DNA of 64,000 nucleotides from Deltaproteobacteria bacterium (GCA_016218915.1 JACRCQ010000028.1:1-64000); one strand, 5' to 3'; shown: positions 1 to 9,121, numbered from the stretch's first letter. The notes: generated from the letters alone by a model not told the origin. Made by a program: numbers and translations.

Positions 1-69
1 AGCAAGCGAATTGTCCTTAGCACCACCCGTGCCGCATCGCGCCCCGCCGCTTCGGGCTTGTTCAATGTC

Positions 70-130
70 GCACTTCACCGACGCACCCCTCAGCTCGTGG
101 TTGCCCGTGCTGCGGTGGCCGGTGAAGTGC
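70..130. repeat. 11-bp perfect inverted repeat, possible terminator
   Basis: The arms at 70-80 and 120-130 are exact reverse complements (GCACTTCACCG and CGGTGAAGTGC) with a 39-base gap. The repeat lies just beyond the 3' end of the leftward gene at 217-783, so a terminator or RNA-stabilising hairpin is possible. There is no T-run after either arm and the loop is long, so the role is uncertain. Confidence 0.4.
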
Positions 131-136
131 TCACCA

Positions 137-220
137 TTCCCAGTTCCCAGTTCCCAGTTCCCAGTTCCCAGTTCCCAGTTCCCAGTTCCCAGTTCCCAGT
201 TCCTAGTTCCTAGTTCCTAG
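137..220. repeat. Heptanucleotide tandem array, 12 copies
   Basis: Nine head-to-tail copies of TTCCCAG (137-199) are followed by three copies of the one-base variant TTCCTAG (200-220). The array ends inside the 3' end of the leftward gene: the stop codon of that gene (217-219 on the minus strand) is made by the last TTCCTAG copy. A degenerate patch with the same words lies at 36461-36507, upstream of the Xer-type gene. The array is likely to vary in length by replication slippage. Confidence 0.9.
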
Positions 221-783
221 AACAGGCCGGAGATCCCAAGGCCGACCCCGTGCTGGCCGACCACGATGGGTCGCGGGATGTAGAAGAGATTTCCAGGCTG
301 CGTGCTGGGGGTCTCGGGAGTGTTCGACGGCGAGCGGCGCTTGGGCTTTCCGGGCTGCGCAGGACCTTCTGGCGACGTGGGCATGAAGATGCCCTCGAGC
401 GCGATGGCAAGGCCGCCGGCCTGTCCGAGACCGTCGAAAGCCTCGAGGATGCCGCGCGCAACGAGCCAGATCGTATTGCAGCTATCGTCGACGGCACACC
501 CGTTGTGCGCGAAGGCGAGCCACGGCCCCACGACCGGGTAGCGCAAGTACATGGAGCCAGGCGACTCCGGCCAGGCGTAGGAGAACGGCTGGGCCGCGCC
601 ATAGAAAGCCGCAGTAGCCCCAAGACCACCCACGATGACCTTCCACCGCGTCGAAGCCGGCGGCAGCCTGTCGTCCACGATGTACTCGCGCGTCGGAGCC
701 TCATCGGCCTGAGCAGGCGGAGCCTGGGCGATCGCGGCGGAGCCGGAAAGCACGGCGACAGCGATGGCAGCGGATCGGTTCAC
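217..783 (-). CDS. Exported protein of unknown function
   Basis: Not recognised. Reading from a GTG at 783 gives 188 residues. Residues 2-21 are a short charged start and a hydrophobic stretch ending in AIAQA, which looks like a cleavable signal peptide. The mature part has a hydrophobic segment around residues 50-70, a cysteine pair (GCAVDDSC) that could form a disulfide, a second hydrophobic stretch and a Pro/Ser-rich linker, and ends in a phenylalanine. An open frame continues upstream to 1098, but it would run under the dacB coding region, so the GTG just before the signal-like sequence is preferred. It is divergent from dacB. Its stop codon is supplied by the heptamer array. Confidence 0.6.
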   Translation of the reverse strand: MNRSAAIAVAVLSGSAAIAQAPPAQADEAPTREYIVDDRLPPASTRWKVIVGGLGATAAFYGAAQPFSYAWPESPGSMYLRYPVVGPWLAFAHNGCAVDDSCNTIWLVARGILEAFDGLGQAGGLAIALEGIFMPTSPEGPAQPGKPKRRSPSNTPETPSTQPGNLFYIPRPIVVGQHGVGLGISGLF

Positions 784-904
784 CGCACGTGTTTGGCTCC
801 GCGCCGCGTTCAAGGCAAGCCAAATCCGCCCGCCGGAGTCGCCACGGCCTTCCGCCCTACAAATCCCTTCGCGACGATGGAGCGTGGGTGTACCCACAAG
901 GGCG

Positions 905-2431
905 ATGCGTCCTGCACGCCCCATGATCCTCGTCGGAGCCGCAGCCATCGCGGCGTCGCTCCTGCTGTCGTTTCCTTCAGCATCGCAGGCGCCCCCCGCC
1001 TCGAGCCCGGCTGCCTCCCAGGTCGCTCCCAAGCAGCAGGCGGCGATTGCGAAGGCGGTCGACAAGTTCGCAGCGGCGATCGCGAAGTACGGCGGCAAGA
1101 CCGGCGTGAGCGTGGTCGACGTCGAGACCGGGCAGGTGATCGCGTCGTATCACGATCGCGAAGCCCTCAATCCCGCCTCAAACATGAAGCTGCTGACCGC
1201 AGCAGCAGCCATGTCGCAGCTGACCGCGACCTACCAGTACCGCACTGCGCTCTACGGCAAGCGCAACGGCGCAGCCGTCGACGAGCTCGTGCTGCGCGGC
1301 TCCGGGGACCCTTCGCTGACGACCTCGGATCTCTGGGAGATGGCCGCAGAGCTTCGGCGCTCCGGCGTGCGCAAGGTGCAGGGCGACATCCTTGTGGATC
1401 AGAGCGCCTTCGACGAGCAGTACCTGCCCCCTGGCTTCGAGCAGCAGCCGAACGAATGGGCGTACTTCCGCGCGCCTGTCAGCGCGGTCGCGCTCAACCG
1501 CAACGTGATCACGATGAGCGTGCATCCGACCACCAAGGAGCAGGCAGCGGTGGTGTCGTTCGACCCGCCAGGGGTGGTCGACGTGACCGGGTCGGTCAAG
1601 ACGAGTGCCGCAGGGCCGGAGGCGGTCACGCTGCTGCTTGCGCCCAGCGGCGCGCGCTTGTCCGCGAAGGTCGGCGGCACGATCCCGGAGGATTCGCACG
1701 CGATGGTGACGCCCAAGCGCATCGACAACCCGTCGGTGTTCGCGGGCTACGCCTTGCGCGCGCTCCTGGCGGAGCAGGGCATCACGGTGAGCGGCGCCGT
1801 AAGGACCGGTGGCGACAAGGCGCGCAACGTGCTCGTGATGCATCGTTCGCGCCCCCTGAGCGAGCTGCTCTACGAGCTGGGAAAGCGCAGCGACAACTTC
1901 TACGCCGAAATGGTGTTCAAGGGTCTCGGCAGCAAGGAAAAGAGCCGAGGACAGAGCAGCGCAGACGGCGCGGAGGTGGTCAACCGGTACTTGAAGGCAG
2001 TGGGCGCGCTCGACGACGGGACGGTGATCAAGAACGGGTCCGGGCTGTACGACACCAACCGGGTCACGGCCAACACGTTCACCCGAGTGCTGCGCGCTGC
2101 GTATCTCGATCCTTCGTTCGGGTCGGAGTACGTGTCGCACCTCGCGATCGGCGGAGTCGACGGAACGCTTCACGGTCGATTCAACAACCTCAAGAAGCTG
2201 CGCCTGGTGCGAGCGAAGACCGGCACGCTCAATGACGTGACGGCGTTGTCGGGCTACGTGCTCTCCCCGGGATCGCGAGCACCGTTCGCATTCTCGATCG
2301 TGATCAATGGAGTTGCGGGGAAGGTCACCGGAGCGCGCGCTGCGCTCGACAAGTGCGCATCTTCCATTGCAAGCGCGATGCTGCGGAGCAAGGGGGTACC
2401 CGCGGTTCTGCCGAGCGGGGACGACGAATGA
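905..2431 (+). CDS. dacB: D-alanyl-D-alanine carboxypeptidase/endopeptidase (PBP4 family)
   Basis: Periplasmic penicillin-binding protein of peptidase family S13, which trims or cleaves peptide cross-links in peptidoglycan. All three active-site motifs are visible in the 508 residues: SxxK as S92-N-M-K95, SxN as S329-D-N331, and KTG as K438-T-G440. The long insertion between the first two motifs is typical of PBP4. The ATG at 905 starts a hydrophobic signal sequence (about residues 8-27); an open frame goes back to 764 but adds no plausible signal and runs into the divergent gene. Length is close to E. coli DacB (477). The stop overlaps the next ATG by four bases (ATGA), so it is co-transcribed with the HD hydrolase. 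Confidence 0.92.
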   Translation: MRPARPMILVGAAAIAASLLLSFPSASQAPPASSPAASQVAPKQQAAIAKAVDKFAAAIAKYGGKTGVSVVDVETGQVIASYHDREALNPASNMKLLTAAAAMSQLTATYQYRTALYGKRNGAAVDELVLRGSGDPSLTTSDLWEMAAELRRSGVRKVQGDILVDQSAFDEQYLPPGFEQQPNEWAYFRAPVSAVALNRNVITMSVHPTTKEQAAVVSFDPPGVVDVTGSVKTSAAGPEAVTLLLAPSGARLSAKVGGTIPEDSHAMVTPKRIDNPSVFAGYALRALLAEQGITVSGAVRTGGDKARNVLVMHRSRPLSELLYELGKRSDNFYAEMVFKGLGSKEKSRGQSSADGAEVVNRYLKAVGALDDGTVIKNGSGLYDTNRVTANTFTRVLRAAYLDPSFGSEYVSHLAIGGVDGTLHGRFNNLKKLRLVRAKTGTLNDVTALSGYVLSPGSRAPFAFSIVINGVAGKVTGARAALDKCASSIASAMLRSKGVPAVLPSGDDE

Positions 2432-3087
2432 CGCGAGACGGGCTGCCCGCGCACCTGCTGGGAGCGCTGGAGGATGCGGCGCGCAGGGCGTGCGAAGGAG
2501 CGGAGCCTGCCCACGACTTGAGCCATGTGCTGCGGGTCCGCGCCAATGCTCTCCGCATTGCAGCGAGCGAGGCGGTGCGTGTGGAGGTGGTCGAGGCGGC
2601 TGCGCTGCTGCACGAGCTGTTCAACTACCCGAAGAATCATCCTGAATCGCATCGTTCGGGGGAGGTGTGCGCGCACAAAGCCCGGGAGCTGCTCCTCGCA
2701 CAGGCCGAGTTTCCGGTGGAGCTGGTGGAGCCGATCTGCGACTGCATTCGCGATCACGCGTTCTCACGGGGCGTGATTCCGACGAGCCTCGAAGGCCGCG
2801 TGTTGCAGGACGCGGACCGGCTCGATGCGATCGGGGCGATCGGAGTAGCGCGGTGCTTTGCGACCTGCTCGACGATGGGACGTCCGTTCTACGAGCCTTC
2901 CGATCCGTTCTGTCGCTCGCGGGAGCCGGAGGACAAGCTGTGGGGCGTGGATCACTTCTACCGGAAGCTGCTGCGGATCCCGGAGGGGTTGCACACGTCG
3001 GCGGCGCGCGAGATGGCGACGGAGCGCACGCGGTTCATGCGGGAGTTCCTGGGGCAGCTCGAGCGGGAAGTGGGTGGTCTGGGGTGA
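2428..3087 (+). CDS. HD-superfamily phosphohydrolase, YedJ-like
   Basis: A 219-residue member of the HD metal-dependent phosphohydrolases, resembling the E. coli YedJ group. The conserved pieces are HDLSHVLRV at residues 29-37, a LLHE segment at 60-63, NHPESH soon after, and the QDADRLDAIGAIG block near residue 130. The second canonical position reads His-Glu (H62-E63) instead of His-Asp, so metal binding may differ from the textbook centre. The ATG at 2428 overlaps the dacB stop, which suggests translational coupling. The substrate is unknown; YedJ-type proteins are usually described as nucleotide phosphatases. A strong hairpin follows the stop. Confidence 0.8.
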   Translation: MTRDGLPAHLLGALEDAARRACEGAEPAHDLSHVLRVRANALRIAASEAVRVEVVEAAALLHELFNYPKNHPESHRSGEVCAHKARELLLAQAEFPVELVEPICDCIRDHAFSRGVIPTSLEGRVLQDADRLDAIGAIGVARCFATCSTMGRPFYEPSDPFCRSREPEDKLWGVDHFYRKLLRIPEGLHTSAAREMATERTRFMREFLGQLEREVGGLG

Positions 3088-3096
3088 CAAAATGCT

Positions 3097-3120
3097 CACG
3101 GCCACGCGAGCGTGGCCGTG
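3097..3120. terminator. GC-rich hairpin between convergent genes
   Basis: A perfect 10-bp stem (CACGGCCACG at 3097-3106, CGTGGCCGTG at 3111-3120) with the 4-base loop CGAG sits in the 57-base gap between two converging genes. It can fold on either strand and probably ends both transcripts. There is no clear U-tract, as is common in GC-rich genomes. Confidence 0.7.
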
Positions 3121-3144
3121 GCACCGACGAGGTCGGGTGGAGCG

Positions 3145-4656
3145 CTAGTAGTCGCGCATCTGCTTGCGGATCTTGCCGAGCGCCTGCTCCTGCAGCTGAC
3201 GGATGCGCTCGCGCGACAGGTTGTACTTGTCGCCGATCTCCTTGAGCGTCAGCTCGTTCTCGTCGTCGAGCCCGAAGCGCCACCGGATGATGCGCGACTC
3301 GATCGGCGTGAGCGTGGTGAGCAGCCTGCGAACCTCGGACGCCCACTTCTGGTTGGCGAGGTGATCGTAGGGCGAGGTCGGATCGTCTTCCTGCAGGAAG
3401 TCGATGAACTTGCGCCCGTCCTCGTCGCCCACCGGACGATCCAGCGAGAACGGCGTCTCTGCGTAGAAGTCCTTCACCTTGTCGAGCTTCTCGAGGGGGA
3501 TGCCGGTCTCCTTCTCGAGCTCCTCGAGCGTGGGCTCGCGGCCCGTGCGCGCGATGACGGCCTGGGTGGCACGCGCGACGCGGTTGTGCGTGTCGAGCAT
3601 GTGCACCGGGATGCGCACGGCGCGTCCCTTGTCGGCCAGGGCGCGGCTGATCGCGTGGCGGATCCACCACGAGGCGTAGGTCGAGAACCTGTATCCGCGC
3701 AGGTGGTCAAAGCGCTCGACGGCCTTCATCAGGCCGATGTTGCCTTCCTGGATCAGATCGATCAGGGGCATGCGTCCGCGGTTGTACCTGCGCGCGATGG
3801 AGACCACGAGCCTGAGGTTGGCCTTGACGAACACGCTCTTGGTGTAGAGCTGGGAGTCGTAGGCTTCCTGGATCCGCTCGAGGTAGCGCTGGTAGGCGCG
3901 GTTGTTGGGCAGGACGCTCTCGTTGGACGCCTGGTCAGCGGAGTCGTTGGGCTCGACGAGATCGCGCACGAGCTTCTGGCAGCGGCCGATCCACACGCGA
4001 TCCGAGTCGGGCAGACGCACGGCGCGAGCGAGCCTCGTGCACTGCGCGACGTAGCGTCGCTCCTGATCCGGCGTGAGCTTGCCCGCCTTCTTGAAGCACT
4101 TGATGTACTTGCGGACCTCGGGCAGCGCCGAGGTATCGATCTCCTCGCGCTCGGGGCACGCGTTGATCTCTTCCTCGAGCGCGACGAGTGCGTACTCCGC
4201 TGCGGGGATGTACGCGAGGATCGCGTTCCACCAGGCGAGCTCCATCTCTTCGACGGCCTTGGCCGCCCGGATCTCGTCATCCGGACCCATGACCGGGTGG
4301 GCAGCCATCTCGCGGAAGTAGCGAGCAAGCACCGAGTCGCCACCGCCTTCGTCGACGCGGATGGGCTGTGCGATCTCCGAGTCTGGCGGTGGAGGGATGA
4401 ACGTGTCGAACGCCACCGGAGGCGGGACGTCCGAGTCGACTGCAGAAACTTCGACAAAATCGACTGTTTCAGCCTTGGAGTCGAAGGCTGCGATCCGGAC
4501 CGAGGTATCTTCCTCGGCCAGATCATCGCTCAGCGCCGACAGTGGCATCGGCGCAGGGGTGGACTCACGCACAGAGGCGTCATGTCCGCTCGCCTGCGGT
4601 CGCTGCGATTCGTACTGCTCGCTCCTGGCCAAACGCCGCGCACTGGATGACCTCAT
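3145..4656 (-). CDS. Alternative sigma-70 family RNA polymerase sigma factor
   Basis: A 503-residue sigma-70 factor with regions 1.2, 2, 3 and 4. Region 1.2 is around residues 105-150. Region 2 contains [20 protein letters not shown] and then the promoter-melting and -10 recognition segment with [15 protein letters not shown]. Region 4.2 is the helix-turn-helix [19 protein letters not shown] near the C-terminus. A poorly conserved acidic N-terminal stretch (1-100) and an unusual segment between regions 1.2 and 2 (about 170-260) set it apart from the housekeeping factor. It belongs with group 2 or RpoH-like factors; I cannot tell which. It is monocistronic and convergent with the HD gene. Confidence 0.9.
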   Translation of the reverse strand: MRSSSARRLARSEQYESQRPQASGHDASVRESTPAPMPLSALSDDLAEEDTSVRIAAFDSKAETVDFVEVSAVDSDVPPPVAFDTFIPPPPDSEIAQPIRVDEGGGDSVLARYFREMAAHPVMGPDDEIRAAKAVEEMELAWWNAILAYIPAAEYALVALEEEINACPEREEIDTSALPEVRKYIKCFKKAGKLTPDQERRYVAQCTRLARAVRLPDSDRVWIGRCQKLVRDLVEPNDSADQASNESVLPNNRAYQRYLERIQEAYDSQLYTKSVFVKANLRLVVSIARRYNRGRMPLIDLIQEGNIGLMKAVERFDHLRGYRFSTYASWWIRHAISRALADKGRAVRIPVHMLDTHNRVARATQAVIARTGREPTLEELEKETGIPLEKLDKVKDFYAETPFSLDRPVGDEDGRKFIDFLQEDDPTSPYDHLANQKWASEVRRLLTTLTPIESRIIRWRFGLDDENELTLKEIGDKYNLSRERIRQLQEQALGKIRKQMRDY

Positions 4657-5011
4657 CTCACACCTGACACCTAACTTGCCGCCCCGTCGTGTTATTCCCC
4701 TCGCCTCTGGAAAAGAGCCTCTCGAATTGGAGCCTTTCTCCTTGGATTGTCCGTGCGTTCTGTCAATGCCCTGATACAGTTATTGCACCGATGAAACGTT
4801 GGACCCCGTATCGTCCCTGATCATTGGACGTCACGGCCCGCTGCGGGCTGAAGTCTGCAAACGGTGTGCCCCCGGGGCTCAGGGGGCGCGGACCCTGCCA
4901 TGAATCCGGTCAGGGGTCGAATTCGCGGCCTCAGAGAAGTCAAGACCGTTTCCGTCGGCCAACCGCTGCGATACACCCAGCGGCCGTCACCCCCTCGGGG
5001 GTGTGACTTCC
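4657..5011. other. Intergenic region with three GC-rich hairpins
   Basis: This 355-base gap separates the divergent sigma factor and ABC exporter genes. It holds three potential hairpins: GCCCGC-T-GCGGGC at 4836-4848, a 6-bp stem GCCCCC/GGGGGC at 4868-4887 with an 8-base loop, and a stem at 4986-5007 with one bulged T. The minus strand has a perfect TTGACA at 4766-4761 but no convincing -10 at the right distance. The two promoters must lie here, but I cannot place them. No credible ORF. Confidence 0.5.
4986..5007 (+). promoter_or_regulatory. Hairpin overlapping the exporter's ribosome binding site
   Basis: GTCAC at 4986-4990 pairs with GTGAC at 5003-5007 and CCCC at 4991-4994 pairs with GGGG at 4998-5001, with one bulged base (5002). 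The G-run, the only Shine-Dalgarno-like element before the ATG at 5012, is inside the stem. Folding would hide it, which could make translation conditional. This is inference from base pairing only. Confidence 0.35.
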
Positions 5012-6679
5012 ATGTCTTACCCCGCACCGCAGCTCGACATTCCCCTTACGCTGCCGCGCTCGATCCCGGCCGCGGCGTGGGGCCAGCTGCGCTCAAATCC
5101 AGCCCAGTTCGCGCTGTTCTTGATCGGCGGCGCTACCCATGCCCTCGCTCACGGCGCTGTGGCGTGGTGTGCCGCTTTGCTTGGGCGCGCCCTGGTCTCT
5201 GAATCCGCTATCGTTTCTCGATTCGGTACACTTTCCCCGGGAACTATCGCTGCTCTGGGCCTCGGCGCGGTCGTTCTAAAGGGATTCGCAGGCACCCTCG
5301 CAACCTTTTCACAGTCCCGCGTCGCGGTCGGTACCGGCCAGACGCTCCGAGATGCGGTGATCAGCTCGGTTCTCGCCAACGGGCTGCGCTCGAGCTCGCC
5401 AACCGCAGTCGCGCGACTCGCATCCCGCGTGCGCGAGGCCGAAAGTGCGGTCAATGACGGCGCCCTGGCATCGATCAGGGCAGTGGCACAACTGGTCCCA
5501 ATCCTGGTCGCGCTTTGGGTGCTGTCGGCGCGATTGACGCTGGCTGCGGTCCTGGTTCTCGCACCATTTGCCGCGGTTCTCGCTGGGGCCAGAAAGCGTT
5601 GGCGGACATGGCACCAGGAGTCGATGTGCGCCGCGGACGAGCTGCACGAAGAGGTGGACGACCTGATCCGGCACGCGGACTTGTGGCGCACCTACGGCAC
5701 GGGTGGGCACATCCGGACAGTTGTCCGGTCACTGGCACACCGTGCGGGAATGGCCCAGGCACGCAGCGAGACGTTCCGCACCGCGTTGTCATCGACCAAC
5801 GAAGTGCTCGCTGCGTTGGCCCTGGTTCTGGCCCTTGGAGCCGCGTCGATCTGGGCCTGGGCAGGGACCGCCAATCTCATCGCTTTCGCAGCGGTTTTCT
5901 TCATGGCCTACAAGCCGCTGCGCGATCTCGGAGATGCTCGCGCTTCTCTGCTGCGGGGCAAGGAAGCGCTGTCGAGTCTGTCGTCGGTGGCGTGTCCACC
6001 CGCGACGGAATCGCGTGCAGGAGCGGAGCAATCGCAGGCGGACGGCGGAGTGCTCGAGGTGGATCGACTCTGCGTGCCTGGACGAGCACCGTGTGTCTCG
6101 TTCACGCTGGAGCCGGGCCGGATTCTCGCGATCACGGGGCCCACAGGAGCAGGAAAGACCTCGCTGCTGCGTGCGCTCCTCGGGCTGGAATCCGAGGCAG
6201 CGGGGCAGGTACGGTTCGGCGGCGCGCCTTTGCAGGTTGGCACGGTCGGACCTGACGCTCGTCCTTTCGCATGGGTGCCACAAGACGCTCCGGTCATTAC
6301 CGGAACGCTTGAGGACAACTTCGCTCTCGCAGGGGTGAAACGATCGGATGGAGAGGCGGAGTTGTCGCTCCTCGGGGCTTCAGATCTGCGAGATGGCATT
6401 GCAAACGTGAAAGTAGGTGCCGGAGGGCGGTCCCTTTCAGGCGGAGAACGTCGATGGATCTCGCTCGCGCGGGCGCTGGCAACCCGTGAACCGGTGCTGC
6501 TGCTCGACGAGCCGACGGTCGGGCTCGACCCGGTGTCAAAAGAACGCGCACTCAAGACGCTCATGGCGCTGCGTGGACATCGGAGCGTGGTGATCGTGAC
6601 GCATGATCCGGATGTGGCTTTGCTCGCCGATCAAGTGATCGAGCTCAAGCACGAGGTGCAATCCGAAGCTGTTGATTGA
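5012..6679 (+). CDS. ABC exporter, fused membrane and ATPase domains
   Basis: A 555-residue half-transporter. The first ~330 residues form the membrane domain with several hydrophobic segments (about 28-55, 80-100, 155-195, 265-310). The ATPase domain has Walker A G376-PTGAGKT, a Q-loop (WVPQDAP), the signature L475-SGGE, Walker B ending D499-E500 and the switch histidine in VTHD. A second half would be needed, so it probably works as a homodimer. The layout resembles lipid or cysteine/glutathione exporters (MsbA, CydCD type), but the substrate cannot be read from the sequence. ATG 5012 is chosen over GTG 5003, which lies in the upstream hairpin. It is convergent with the TatT-like gene, 12 bases apart. 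Confidence 0.85.
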   Translation: MSYPAPQLDIPLTLPRSIPAAAWGQLRSNPAQFALFLIGGATHALAHGAVAWCAALLGRALVSESAIVSRFGTLSPGTIAALGLGAVVLKGFAGTLATFSQSRVAVGTGQTLRDAVISSVLANGLRSSSPTAVARLASRVREAESAVNDGALASIRAVAQLVPILVALWVLSARLTLAAVLVLAPFAAVLAGARKRWRTWHQESMCAADELHEEVDDLIRHADLWRTYGTGGHIRTVVRSLAHRAGMAQARSETFRTALSSTNEVLAALALVLALGAASIWAWAGTANLIAFAAVFFMAYKPLRDLGDARASLLRGKEALSSLSSVACPPATESRAGAEQSQADGGVLEVDRLCVPGRAPCVSFTLEPGRILAITGPTGAGKTSLLRALLGLESEAAGQVRFGGAPLQVGTVGPDARPFAWVPQDAPVITGTLEDNFALAGVKRSDGEAELSLLGASDLRDGIANVKVGAGGRSLSGGERRWISLARALATREPVLLLDEPTVGLDPVSKERALKTLMALRGHRSVVIVTHDPDVALLADQVIELKHEVQSEAVD

Positions 6680-6691
6680 ATCGATCGCGGC

Positions 6692-7612
6692 CTAGAACCC
6701 GCAGTCGGCCATGCGCACGTCGGACAGGTATCTCTTGGCTCGGCGCTGCGCGACGGTGTTGGACAATCGGTGATCGGGCAGCGGGTCACCGGCGTCGACG
6801 ACGTTGGTGAGCAGGCGTACGTAGTTGGCCTTGTCGTTGCGGACGCAATAGTAGGTGCGCGCAAACTGGACCTGCGTGATCAGCAGCTTGCCGCCGTTGA
6901 TCCGCATGGCGCGCTCGAAGTGCTCGCGAGCCTTGTCGAGCTCGCCGGACGCGCTTCGCGCGTGCCAGGCGCCGAGGGCAACGTGGGCCAGCCCATGATT
7001 CCAGTCCGCGTCGAGCTCCACCACTCGCTCGAGCATGGCAACGCCGATGGCGCTCTCCGAGGAGATCTCCGGGATGTCCTTGGAGACGTTGACGCGGCCC
7101 ATCCAGGCGAAGCCTGTCCAGTACAGCGAGTCTGCGTCGATGGCTTCGAAGCTCTTGAGCCACGTGCGCACCGAGCGTGCGTCGCGGCGCGCGAGCTGGA
7201 AGTCCTGGGCTTTCTGCTCGAGGAGCTCGAGGCCGTAGAAGGCGGCGCGCGTGTAGGCGCCACGGGCTCGGGTCCGATTCTCCTCCGCGAGCTCGTCGTC
7301 GCCAGCGTCGGTCGACGCCTCCCAATCATCTTCCATGAAGTTGAATCCTGCTGCTGCCCATCCGCGCGTCAGCAGGAACAGCCCGTCGGCATTGTTCGGA
7401 GCGAGCCTGTGCTGCCCTTCGTAGTTGCCAAGGCTCGAATAGACGATGGTACGAGCGACCTCGTAGTCACCGAGCGTCATGAACGCAGGCGAAGCCTTGC
7501 GCACGGACTCGAGCTGCCGATCGAGCATCATCTGTCGGCAGCCGCCCGAGGCCAGCCCCAGTGACATGCAAAGCGCCGCCAGACCCAGGAGCGTAGTGGA
7601 GGAAGCCCTCAT
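6692..7612 (-). CDS. TatT-like TPR lipoprotein
   Basis: A 306-residue exported protein. From the ATG at 7612 it has a hydrophobic signal and a lipobox (LASGGC), so it is probably a lipoprotein. The body is alpha-helical with repeated A-x-x-x-[FY]-type TPR helices; the pattern (R-x-A-x-x-x-Y-x-R-A-A-F-Y-G, then an E-H-F-E-R-A-M block) resembles the TRAP-transporter-associated TatT family. No TRAP transporter permease or binding protein is adjacent, so the transport link is unproven. A longer frame starts at 7657, but the signal peptide begins at 7612. It lies downstream of the HEAT-like lipoprotein on the same strand. Confidence 0.7.
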   Translation of the reverse strand: MRASSTTLLGLAALCMSLGLASGGCRQMMLDRQLESVRKASPAFMTLGDYEVARTIVYSSLGNYEGQHRLAPNNADGLFLLTRGWAAAGFNFMEDDWEASTDAGDDELAEENRTRARGAYTRAAFYGLELLEQKAQDFQLARRDARSVRTWLKSFEAIDADSLYWTGFAWMGRVNVSKDIPEISSESAIGVAMLERVVELDADWNHGLAHVALGAWHARSASGELDKAREHFERAMRINGGKLLITQVQFARTYYCVRNDKANYVRLLTNVVDAGDPLPDHRLSNTVAQRRAKRYLSDVRMADCGF

Positions 7613-7678
7613 GGTGCTCGCTTGTACTCCGCGGCTCGTCGTGATTTCAACCCGCATCCGTCTGCAGGTCGCGATCAG

Positions 7679-8959
7679 CTACCAGCGTTCGGAAGCCACC
7701 AGGATCTGGCAGGCTGTGCGCGTGCGCACGCCAGCGTCGGCATCGGCGAGGAACATCGCTGCCCGGGCGATGTCACCCAGCTCGATCAACCCGCGCGCAG
7801 CATCGACGCGCGTTTCGGCGACCTTGCTCTCGCCGTCCTTGAGGAGCAGGGCGGTGACGCGAGCGTCGCCGAGGCGCGCCATGGTCGCCTTGGCCTTGGC
7901 TGCGACCGGAAGAGAGGAAGCAGCAAGGGAGCCGATTCCATCGAGCGCCTTGGCACGCTCGGCAGGGTCGCGAGCGAGGCTGGTGAGCGCGGCCAGCTTC
8001 ACTTCGGGATCAGGCGTGGTCGAAAGCTTGGAGACAGCCTGCCGGACCGCGGGATCGTCGATGGGAGCCAGGGAGATGGCCAGCACACGAGCGCGCGCGG
8101 CGCTGCCGTCGATGTGCTTGAGAAGGGTGGAGATCCCTGTCCCACGGGTCTCGGCACCGAGACGCAGCAGGATTCCTCCTGCCAGCACCGCGGCTTCGTC
8201 CTTGCCCGTCTCGGCGATCAGGATCAGCTCGCGCTGGCCGCCCGCTTCCAGCATGCCCGGCCAGGACCATGCGACCACGATGGACTGTCGGACCGCATCC
8301 GATCCGTTGGTCATCATGTCCTTGAGGCGAAGCACCATCTCAGGCGATCCGAGCTGGCCGAGCGCGCGGACCGCGGTCACGCGCACGAGGGCATTGGGAT
8401 CGAGGCGCGCGACGTCGATGAGCTGTGCGCCGTCGCCCGCGTCGCGAGCGTCTTCCGCCGCGCGCACGGCGGCGAGGCGAACGTTCTCGTCGGGGTCGAG
8501 CATGGCCGCGCGCCGCTGGTTGGCGCTCTCGGGGTCGGTCAGGGTCCGCACGCCGACGGCACGCCACATCGGGTCAGGATCCGCGCTGCGAGCGCGCCAC
8601 TTGTCGAAGTCGGTCAGGTGGGACTGCTCGAGGATGAGAGCTGCTTCCGGCGCAGCGAGGTCGGTGCCCTTGGTGCGTTCGACGAGGCCGTCCTGCAGGT
8701 GGCGCGCGCAGGAGCGCACCTGCTGCACGCGCTGGAGCGCATCGTTGCCCTTGGCCGACTGGAGCTCGTGCGAGGCGAGCGCTTCGGCAATGTCGCCGAC
8801 CGCGCTTCGCGTGAGGCGACCGGCGCGGAGGTCTGCGTCAAGAGCTGCGCGAAGAGCGGCGACGTCACCCGAGCGAGCAGGACGCAGGGCCGAGGGGCCG
8901 GCGCAGGCAGCGAGGGACACGGCCAAAGCAATCGAGGCTAGGAAGTGGCGGGTACGCAT
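7679..8959 (-). CDS. HEAT-repeat-like lipoprotein
   Basis: A 426-residue protein with a signal peptide ending in the lipobox LAVSLAAC (Cys19). The mature part is built from repeated alpha-helical units with the HEAT/PBS-lyase pattern D-x-x-V-R-x-A-A-V-x-A-L-G, for example DENVRLAAVRAAEDA, NALVRVTAVRALGQLGS and PEVKLAALTSLA. Such solenoids bind other proteins. No enzymatic motif is present. It is the first of two same-strand genes encoding envelope lipoproteins; a 66-base gap separates it from the TatT-like gene, so an operon is likely but not certain. Confidence 0.72.
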   Translation of the reverse strand: MRTRHFLASIALAVSLAACAGPSALRPARSGDVAALRAALDADLRAGRLTRSAVGDIAEALASHELQSAKGNDALQRVQQVRSCARHLQDGLVERTKGTDLAAPEAALILEQSHLTDFDKWRARSADPDPMWRAVGVRTLTDPESANQRRAAMLDPDENVRLAAVRAAEDARDAGDGAQLIDVARLDPNALVRVTAVRALGQLGSPEMVLRLKDMMTNGSDAVRQSIVVAWSWPGMLEAGGQRELILIAETGKDEAAVLAGGILLRLGAETRGTGISTLLKHIDGSAARARVLAISLAPIDDPAVRQAVSKLSTTPDPEVKLAALTSLARDPAERAKALDGIGSLAASSLPVAAKAKATMARLGDARVTALLLKDGESKVAETRVDAARGLIELGDIARAAMFLADADAGVRTRTACQILVASERW

Positions 8960-9121
8960 CGCGAGCGAAACGTAGACCGAATGCAGCCCGCTTGGAAGGA
9001 TTCAGGTGCCAGGCTCAGAGCGCGGGCTCGCCGTCCGAGCGCGCTGCACAGCGCCTCTCGTGCGCGAAAGCCGGCTATTGCTGCTGAGCTGCCTCGAAAG
9101 GCGTGCTAGACCCTCGCCGCG

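Noticed and set aside
250-2235. A long forward open frame of 661 codons overlapping dacB in another frame
   Set aside because: It has Arg/Pro-rich shadow composition and no domain motif, while the overlapping DacB frame has complete catalytic motifs.
4761-4766. TTGACA on the minus strand upstream of the sigma-70 gene as a promoter
   Set aside because: A perfect -35 but no -10 at 16-18 bases; called only as part of the intergenic description.
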